Assembly: GCF_020497125.1 (NCBI RefSeq)
Contig: NC_059082.1
Span: 27,488,965-27,552,964 of the forward strand
DNA from: Mauremys mutica
Taxonomy: Eukaryota > Chordata > Testudines > Geoemydidae
Reading direction: 5' to 3'
DNA: 64,000 nucleotides
How positions within the stretch are numbered: the first letter of the stretch is position 1; each line of letters begins with the position of its first letter. Below the pieces are notes generated by a model. It searched no databases. It worked only from the letters and a program-made list of their open reading frames with translations, and was not told the DNA's origin. Made by a program: the position numbers and the translations under genes. Shown here one piece after another: positions 59,169 to 64,000 of this stretch.

Positions 59169-60439
59169 AAAGACACTTCCTAGCTTCCTCTAGCCCTTCT
59201 AAAACTACAAAATGAAAACTCGCTTCCTGTATTCTCTAACCTAGGATATCAGTATTTGAGGTTCCAAGGAAATCAGGTTATGATTATGATTGGTAAATGA
59301 GACTTTCAATGCTCTGAGGGCATTATATTCTTCTGTATATTAAAAAATGAAACAGTGGTTTGTAACCTATCATCTTTCATACGATAGCTCAAAATACATT
59401 ATCAGTAAATGTAAGTCAAATAATTATATATAACTATATAAATTACAGAAAAGTGGATCAAATTTCTCCAGCACTCATCATAAAGCCATAAAAACATTTT
59501 GTGATTAATAATGGGGGTGGTGGAACTCTGTATTATTTTCCAGTAGTATAATTAAAATACTTAGTCTTATCTAATACATATAGTCTCTGTTCAACTCCGA
59601 TTGTTATATGTAGACAATATTCAGAGACATCATTAGAAAAAAAACTAGAAAAGCGGTCTCAAGGCCTTTTGATTTTAATCACTTAATTCACCTGGTTGCC
59701 AATCTCTGGACAAATCATTCTGGCCAATTTTTCTAAATAATAGTTAACAATTTACCAGGAAAGCTTTGTTCTTGCTAGAAAGGTTATTCCAGGCCCCTGG
59801 TTGATTGCATTCTCTTGCATTAATGTGGCAGTGCTGATAGAAATTTCACTCAAGTCAGATTGTATAGATGTTCAGCGTATGAAAATTCAAAAGTTCAGAA
59901 ATTTGAAAGTGCAGAAAGCTTCCTAGTATATATTTAAGAATGAAAGTGAGTTGGTCCATATTTGAAACATAAAACTCCTGGTCAATTCCTGTTAGCCTGA
60001 AAATCTGTAAAGCCAACAGTATTCCATAATCTATATTTAATTGTGGCTTATTCCTGCATCTCAGAATTGACACCTAGGTCACCTAAATAAAATGTAAGCT
60101 CATTTGTGAAACATATTTTCTTAGAGAAGCAAACTCTTTAAGCTTTGAGAGAGCATTTTCTTGAACTATTAGAAGATCAATCATCCGCTCTGATTTGTAG
60201 TTTGGAGTTGGCCATTGGACAGTTGCTGTAGTATCATCTCCTAGCACATTTTCTGGGAATAACTTCAAGAACATTAAACTATAATCATCACAATGGTATC
60301 TTTTCCCTCAGTGATACCTTAGGAACCCTGCTGCTGTTAGCAATGGTGTCGGTCCCAAGCCTGGATAAAAGAGGAAGGTGCCGCAAGTGGGTTTGTGACT
60401 CACTCGTGTAAAACCTTATTGTGAGAAAACAGTTCAGTT
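59169..60439 (+). other. CHRNA7 intron 2, no feature recognised
   Basis: A+T-rich. A minus-strand open stretch at 60083-60274 encodes a non-repetitive peptide (NVLGDDTTATVQWPTPNY, then KSERMIDLLIVQENALSK) that I cannot assign. It could be a remnant of a retroelement or an exon of an opposite-strand gene. Confidence 0.35.
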
Positions 60440-61184
60440 AAATCCAAATTTGAGGATGGTAGGTGCAGTTGGCGCGCAAAACCCAAGCATGACAGATCTC
60501 AGTGAAAGCCGAAAGAAAGCTGAGATTGTGAATTATCGAATCCCGATGGCAAAATCTGTAACAAGAGTAGACATATGGAATGGGCCTACTTTGTATAGTA
60601 TTGGAAAGCTGGCACAAGTTACATGAGAAATTAAAAAATACCCTTTGAACATGCTTGGCATCAGTGAGACAAGATGGACAGGGAGTGGCAAGATGGTGTC
60701 TGATGGTTCTGTTGTCTTATACTGAGAAAAAGAAACACACACGACAGGTGTAGGAGCTATGCTGGATAACATCACAGCGAAGACTGCTGGCTTCGGAGTC
60801 AGTGACTGACAGATTAATAACAGCCAGGCTATAAACAAGACATGTCAAGTGTACAATAATCCAAGTATATGCACTGACAGATGCAGCAGGCAAGGGTGAA
60901 AAAGATACATTCCATGAACAGGTGCCGTCAGTATTGCCTAGCTATGATATCACGTTGATTATAGGCCACTGCAACCCACAAACTGGCAACAACTTTATTG
61001 GCTGGGAAGAAGTCATGAGTGGGACAATGGAAGGCATCCAAAGTGATAATGGCAGACAGGTCTGTGGCACAAAGATTAGGAGACAATCTCTTCCAGCACA
61101 AGAGTCTTCACTAGCTGACATGGAGATCACCAGACAATGCAGCTGTCAACCAGATATCTCTGGTTTGTATATCTAAGAGATGAG

Positions 61185-61592
61185 TGTGACGGTTCCCCCC
61201 CCGGGTGCCACCTGGAACTGGGGTACCACCGAGCCCTTGCTGTGTCATAGTAGCCATTACTTACAGGCTGGCTAAAATGTTTACAGGAAGGCTGAGATTT
61301 TCCACAGATCATTGTCTTTGTTGATGAGCCATTAGCACCATCTAGCTTCATCATTGTTGTACCTGAAAGGCGGGCTGTGGATGTTTTTCCAGAGTAAACA
61401 CATTTGAATATTCATAACTTCAGCTACAAAAATGATACATGCATACAAATAGGATAATCATATTCTGCAAATCATAACTTTTCCAATGATATCTTACATG
61501 ATCCATCTTGTATAAAATGCATAATACTTATGCCATAATCATATTATAATTATAATCATACCCCCATGATGAATATGGGGTGTAGTGTCACA
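61185..61592 (+). mobile_element. solo LTR, 408 bp, 5-bp target duplication
   Basis: Starts TGTGACGGTTCCCC and ends GTAGTGTCACA, with ATGAG on both sides (61180-61184 and 61593-61597). The interior is A+T-rich (ATGATACATGCATACAAATAGG). It interrupts the RTE-type element. No internal retroviral genes are present. Strand is nominal. Confidence 0.85.
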
Positions 61593-62031
61593 ATGAGCAT
61601 CTTCTTTGGGGGATGTCAGAGTCAGCACAGGAGCTGATGTTGGCTCAGATAATTATCTTTTAGCAGCTACATTAGAACTTAAACTCCAAAAGATCACAAA
61701 GGTGTACAAAATGTGTGTTTATAGCAATAGAGCAGTTCAGGGATAAAGAAATGGAGATCAGACTTCACGTTTCATTTAGGAACCATTACAGTGTTTTACA
61801 GGACCAGGCTGATGAAAGTCTGGAAGAAGGTGGTAGTCAAGACAGCAGAGGGAAGTAGTGGGCTTCCAAAGAGGGTGGAAGAAAGATGGACGGTTTACAT
61901 CTGGAACATGGGCAGTGATTGACAATTGGAAAGCTCTGAAGGCAAAAAAGGAACAGCGCAAGGCACAGGTAGAAATCTTAGAGGCGTATGAAAGATACAG
62001 AGGAAAAGATAAAGAGATGCAGGAAAGATAG

Positions 62032-62737
62032 AAACAACAACAAGTCCAGTGGCACCTTAAAGACTAACAGGTTTCTTTGGGCATAAGCTTCCATAGGTAA
62101 AACTCCTTCAGATGCATGGAGTGAAAGTTACAGATGCAGGCATTATATAAGGACACAAGAAGAGAAGAGAGTACCTCACAAGTGGAGAACCAGTGTTGAT
62201 AGGGCCAATTCGATCAGGGTGGATGTAGTCCACTCCCAATAATAGAAGAGGAGGTGTCAATTCCAGGAGAGGCAAAGCTGCTTTGTAATGAGCCAGCCAC
62301 TCCCAGGCCCTATTCAAGCCCAAATTAATGGTGTTAAATTTCAAATGAATTTTAGTTCTGCTGTTTCTCTTTGAAGTCTGTTTCTGAATTTTTTTTGTTC
62401 AAGAATAGTTACTTTTAAATCTGTTATAGAATGTCCAGGGAGATTGAAGTGTTCACCTACTGGCTTTTGTATGTTACCATTCCTGATGTCCAATTTGTGT
62501 CCATTTATTCATTTACGTAGGGACTGTCTGATTTGGCCAATGTACATGGCAGAGGGGCATTGCTGGCTCATGATAGCATATATAACATTAGTAGACATGC
62601 AGGTGAATGAGCCCTTGATGGTGTGGCTGATGTGGTTGGGTCTTCAGATGGTGTTGCTAGAGTAGATATGGGGGCTGAGTAGGCAACGAGGTTTGCTACA
62701 GGGATTGGTTGGTGTTTCTGTGGTTTGGTGTGTAGTA
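62032..62737 (-). mobile_element. Penelope-like retroelement fragment with GIY-YIG endonuclease
   Basis: On the minus strand one frame, with two internal stops, reads NVIYAIMSQQCPSAMYIGQI, RQSLRK-stop-INGHKLDI, then KPVGEHFNLPGHSITDLKV and LQRETAELKFI. This is the GIY-YIG nuclease domain that Penelope-like elements carry at their C-terminus, with IYA and YIG (62536-62544) boxes and the HFN..GHS block. The codon where the family has Arg-Met/Lys after LRK is TGA (plus 62509-62511), a CGA-to-TGA type change that kills the conserved arginine. The 3' UTR lies at low coordinates (GGCACCTTAAAGACTAACAGG, then ACTCCTTCAGATGCATGG). The reverse transcriptase part is absent. It sits inside the RTE-type element. 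Confidence 0.85.
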
Positions 62738-63560
62738 CTCAAATGGGAAATCTCCTGGAGTTGACAAAATTCAAGCAGAGGCACTAAAGGTGGAAAGTGA
62801 ACATCTGATTGAGTACCTAACAAAACTCTAACAAAATGCAGGTGAAAGAACAAGTGCCACAAGATTGGAAAGATGATATCATTGTGGCATTGTCAAAAAA
62901 GTGATGATCTTATTCGGTGCATGAACTGGAGATATATTATACTGTATCAATCCTGTATAAAGTATTGTCTACTATTATGCTGAACAGAATGAAGAAGGCA
63001 GTGGATGAAATGTTATGAGAGGAACAGGTGCACCATGTGGTGAACTGATATTCACCCTTTGACAGATCATTGAAAAAGCTACTCTTTGGCAAAGACTTAT
63101 CTTAATCAATTTTATCGACTTTAAGAAAGCATTCAGTAGTGTCCACAGAGATCTGCTGTGGGATACAAAACAAGCTGATCAATGTAAGCAGTAGCCTTGG
63201 TGATAAAACAGACAACACAAGGCATTTTGGATAGTATAAAATCGATTAGTGGAGATGAGTTACATGAGGTTGACTTTGCTGACAACATTCCTTTTCTAAG
63301 TATGATGAAGAATGGAATGACTGCCCTTACATCAGAGGTTGAACAGGAAGCAGCAAAAATTAGACTGAAAGTAAATGCAGAGAAAACTCAAACTATAATA
63401 GTAGGAAACTGGAAAACTGATGCAAAGGTGTACATGGATGGAAAAGAAATCGAACAGGTAGAAGAATTCTCCTTCCTGGGGAGTGTGGTGACATTTGAAG
63501 GTGGCTGCAGTAAAGATATTCATATTAGATAGGGAAAAGCAAACACAAATTTTGGAAAAA
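62737..63560 (+). pseudogene. RTE-type reverse transcriptase remnant
   Basis: Coding remnant downstream of the Penelope-like insertion. NGKSPGVDKIQAEALKVE opens the RT fingers, the middle is frameshifted, and an open frame at 63197-63532 holds the palm/thumb with LTSEVEQEAAKIRLKVNAEK and VEEFSFLGSVVTFEGG. Both catalytic motifs are damaged (AFSS for AFDS; ADN for ADD). No function is expected. Confidence 0.75.
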
Positions 63561-64000
63561 TAAACGTCTAGTCAGAGATCTCCATACCCAATTAAAGGTT
63601 ACATTATACTGTGTGATTGTACTGAGCATGCTACTGTGTGTAGCATAGACTTGGCTGATGATAAGGACTAACAAAAAAGGAGGCTGCCCATCACAGATGG
63701 TTGAGGAAGATATTCCACATTTCATGGAAAGGCAAAATAACAAATGTGAGAGTAAGGGAGCTGACAGCAGGACATGTTAGAAAATATCCCAGAAAGAAGG
63801 CTTGTGGTTGGGACATGTGCACCATATTGTAGATAGGAAACATGTTAAGTAAACAGTGAATTAGGTACATGAGGGAGGAAAGAGAAAGTGAGGAAGGCCA
63901 AAGAAGAATTGACAAGGGAAAGTGACAGAGAGCTTGAGTGATCTTAAATCAGCTGGGAAGAAGTACCACAACTAGCGAGTGACCGTAATCAGTGGAGGAA

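Larger units (their letters stand above)
60440..64000 (+). mobile_element. degenerate RTE-type non-LTR retrotransposon, runs to window end
   Basis: Seen: an endonuclease-like stretch with LYSIGKLAQVT and LGISETRWTGSGK (about 60590-60695). Later comes an RT-like part with SPGVDKIQAEALK (about 62750-62790), FIDFKKAFSSVHRDLLWD (about 63112-63165, motif A with the following Asp changed) and DFADNIPFLS (63270-63300, motif C with ADD changed to ADN). It ends with a YMDGKEIEQVEEFSFLGSVV block in an 111-codon frame (63197-63532). Known: endonuclease-RT order with ETRWTGSGK and EFxxLGSxxxxxG blocks is typical of RTE-like LINEs. Many stops and frameshifts, changed catalytic residues and two large insertions (solo LTR 61185-61592, Penelope-like element 62032-62737) show it is long dead. 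Boundaries are approximate. Confidence 0.75.

Overview
This is vertebrate nuclear DNA, most likely from a turtle (Testudines). I infer this from the repeat content: many CR1 LINEs of the reptile type, tRNA-derived SINEs with a CR1-like 3' tail, PIF/Harbinger-like and hAT elements, numerous TIR-bearing MITEs beginning TGTCTACACT, a Penelope-like element with a GIY-YIG endonuclease, and an RTE-type LINE. The one host gene I recognise also matches the sauropsid form of its family. There is no bacterial-style gene organisation. Most open reading frames are chance or lie inside repeats.

Host genes: the first two coding exons of CHRNA7 (neuronal nicotinic acetylcholine receptor alpha-7) lie on the + strand at 48708-48762 and 50313-50452. 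They have exact splice sites, and the 55-nt coding part and 140-nt exon match the lengths I recall for the family. The gene continues out of the window; exon 3 was not found, so intron 2 exceeds 13.5 kb. Two more host-like signals are unassigned. One is a CpG island at about 43.53-44.35 kb, 4.4 kb upstream of CHRNA7, which could be a divergent promoter. The other is a well-formed 178-bp candidate exon at 2973-3150 that ends in a reading frame with a TxYxxV tyrosine motif.

Layout: 0.3-2.5 kb, a 2.2-kb Harbinger-like element with 46-bp internal repeats. 3.25-4.5 kb, a Tigger/mariner-like element holding a nested SINE. 5.5-10 kb, CR1 tails and small hAT/other MITEs. 11.3-13.4 kb, a SINE and then a minus-strand CR1. 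17-18.4 kb, unidentified A+T-rich sequence. 19.95-26.43 kb, a decayed autonomous hAT transposon whose minus-strand transposase gene is interrupted by two other MITEs and a CR1. 27.7-29.7 kb, CR1 plus MITEs. 31.5-34.4 kb, an unclassified repeat with a long minisatellite, followed by a solo LTR with a 4-bp target duplication. 38.8-40 kb, CR1 fragments. 42.85-43.4 kb, a probable solo LTR. 43.5-50.5 kb, CpG island and CHRNA7 5' end. 51.7-59.2 kb, intron 2 with CR1, SINE and MITEs, including a triple-hairpin element at 57.6 kb. 60.4-64 kb, a degenerate RTE-type LINE with a solo LTR and a Penelope-like element inserted in it.

The only convincing functional unit is the CHRNA7 5' end. Everything else with coding similarity is a dead mobile element, but target-site duplications resolve several insertion orders cleanly. 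Repeat family names come from recognition and terminal structure, not from a database search.
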